Part shown: positions 6,637 through 7,333 of the stretch, piece by piece
Numbering within the stretch: the stretch's first letter is position 1
Layout of the letters: the number at the start of each line of letters is the position of its first letter
Assembly: GCA_030599405.1 (NCBI GenBank)
Contig: JAUVOB010000064.1
Span: 1-7,333, forward strand
DNA from: Chloroflexota bacterium
GTDB taxonomy: Bacteria; Chloroflexota; Anaerolineae; Promineifilales; Promineifilaceae
Length of the DNA: 7,333 bases
Direction of reading: 5' to 3'
Notes under the pieces: generated by a model
Database searches by the model: none
Seen by the model: the letters and a program-made list of their open reading frames with translations, nothing else
What the model was told of the DNA's origin: nothing
Made by a program: the position numbers and the translations under genes

Positions 6637-6647
6637 GTAACTCATAA
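6631..6647. repeat. Perfect palindrome over the stop codon of the RHH-like gene
   Basis: TTATGAGT, one central base, ACTCATAA: eight perfectly matched bases per arm, covering the stop codon at 6634-6636. No T-run follows on either strand, so it does not look like an intrinsic terminator; a protein-binding site is possible. Confidence 0.5.
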
Positions 6648-6656
6648 CTAATTAGT
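6647..6656. repeat. Second palindrome, adjoining the first
   Basis: ACTAATTAGT is perfectly self-complementary and shares its first base with the preceding 17-base palindrome. Two adjoining palindromes suggest a paired binding site, but a 10-base palindrome in AT-rich DNA can arise by chance. Confidence 0.35.
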
Positions 6657-6822
6657 GAAAAAAGAAGGGATCTAACCACAAAAAACATGCTTTTTGCACT
6701 ATATCTGGGGGGAAGACGCCTTATAGCAGGCATATATGGGGGCTACAAGCAAAACAGAACTCTTGTACGGAGACACTATCAACGATAGCTCTCCATTACA
6801 AACATACTTTTGCGTATAGTGC
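6657..6822. other. AT-rich spacer upstream of the rRNA promoters, with two dyads
   Basis: No gene, tRNA or intrinsic terminator seen. At 6724-6745, TAGC and GCTA flank a central CATATATG at equal 3-base distances, an operator-like symmetric site. At 6769-6794, GGAGA..CTATC pairs with GATAG..TCTCC around an AAC loop (10 bp with a small asymmetric bulge), ending 28 bases before the -35 of the first rRNA promoter. Neither is followed by a T-run. Confidence 0.45.
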
Positions 6823-6850
6823 TTGACAAAAAGAACTCTATAACTATAAT
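6823..6850 (+). promoter_or_regulatory. rRNA promoter P1
   Basis: TTGACA (6823-6828), 16-base spacer, TATAAT (6845-6850): both hexamers are perfect consensus. It lies ~210 bases before the 16S gene, as expected for the upstream member of tandem rRNA promoters. The DNA just before the -35 is only moderately AT-rich, so an UP element is not obvious. Confidence 0.87.
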
Positions 6851-6931
6851 TACCGCCGGTTATTGAAGGCTAAAGCAAAGGGTTTGCTAGAAGCGACAAC
6901 CTTTCAATAAGAAGAGATTGGGAGCTCGTTC

Positions 6932-6959
6932 TTGACACGAAGGCTGAGAGTGATATAAT
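6932..6959 (+). promoter_or_regulatory. rRNA promoter P2
   Basis: TTGACA (6932-6937), 16-base spacer, TATAAT (6954-6959), again perfect consensus, 109 bases after P1 and with the same spacer length. Transcription from here would give a 16S leader of ~95 bases. Confidence 0.88.
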
Positions 6960-6975
6960 TGTTATTCTGGCTAAG

Positions 6976-6987
6976 AACCTTAACAAC
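6976..6987 (+). promoter_or_regulatory. boxA-like antitermination element in the rRNA leader
   Basis: AACCTTAACAAC resembles the E. coli rrn boxA (GCTCTTTAACAA) in its TTAACAA core and sits in the leader just after P2. A CAAGC/GCTTG hairpin with an AACA loop follows at 7004-7017. A role in Nus-factor antitermination is inferred from family knowledge; the match is partial. Confidence 0.45.
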
Positions 6988-7028
6988 TGAAGAGTGATAG
7001 AAACAAGCAACAGCTTGAGACCCAACAA

Positions 7029-7060
7029 TTTCTGAATAACAGTCAGAAAGGAAAAAACTT

Positions 7061-7063
<3 letters not shown>
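7029..7063 (+). other. Mutually exclusive hairpins in the 16S leader
   Basis: TTTCTGA (7029-7035) pairs with TCAGAAA (7043-7049), 7 bp. The same middle strand, AGAAAG (7045-7050), can instead pair with CTTTCT (7058-7063), which reaches the mature 16S 5' end. Only one can form at a time; this may matter for processing or early folding of the precursor. Confidence 0.4.

Positions 7064-7333
<270 letters not shown>

Noticed and set aside
3322..6675. GATCTAA at 3322 and 6669 as element-flanking direct repeats
   Set aside because: Only seven bases match and the surrounding sequence does not; expected by chance at this distance.
6676..6694. A CAAAAA/TTTTTG inverted repeat as terminator of the operon
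   Set aside because: The stem would be almost all A-T pairs with no GC and no T-run after the stem, so it cannot act as an intrinsic terminator.

Overview
The window ends in the first ~270 bases of a 16S rRNA gene. Its opening (AGAGTTTGATCCTGGCTCAG, then a signature resembling Chloroflexota of the Dehalococcoidia/SAR202 kind) suggests an uncultivated Chloroflexota bacterium. A CaiB-type CoA transferase, an MBL-fold hydrolase and an EamA exporter fit such genomes. The phylum call is from remembered 16S sequences, not an alignment.

Layout. (1) Positions 1-3275, minus strand: a three-gene run reading MBL-fold metallohydrolase, EamA/DMT permease, then class III CoA transferase cut by the left edge. 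It looks like ordinary accessory metabolism of acyl-CoA or ester-type substrates; no substrate can be named. (2) Positions 3390-6636: a block of non-metabolic genes. A minus-strand gene encodes a 459-aa putative winged-helix DNA-binding protein. Divergent from it is a plus-strand two-gene operon: an ExeA/TniB-like AAA+ ATPase overlapping by 8 bases a small protein with an AT-hook-like motif and two tandem ribbon-helix-helix-like segments. (3) Positions 6637-7060: an AT-rich spacer with several DNA dyads, tandem consensus promoters, a boxA-like element and leader hairpins. (4) Positions 7061-7333: 16S rRNA, cut by the right edge.

The most interesting signal lies in the divergent intergenic region. 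A near-consensus sigma70 promoter (TTGACA-17-TATGCT, 4769-4797) and a strong intrinsic terminator (4921-4953) bracket ~150 bases with no convincing ORF. These fold by hand into a three-way junction: a 10-bp closing stem and two hairpin arms. I match it to no known RNA family. It may be a stand-alone small RNA, or an attenuator leader for the AAA+ operon, since a 7-bp alternative pairing could disrupt the terminator.

Taken together, the block (wHTH protein, structured RNA, AAA+ ATPase, AT-hook/tandem-RHH protein) next to an rRNA operon resembles the control, partition or target-selection part of a mobile element, with no recombinase, transposase or attachment repeat in view. That is inference: no function is established for the system.
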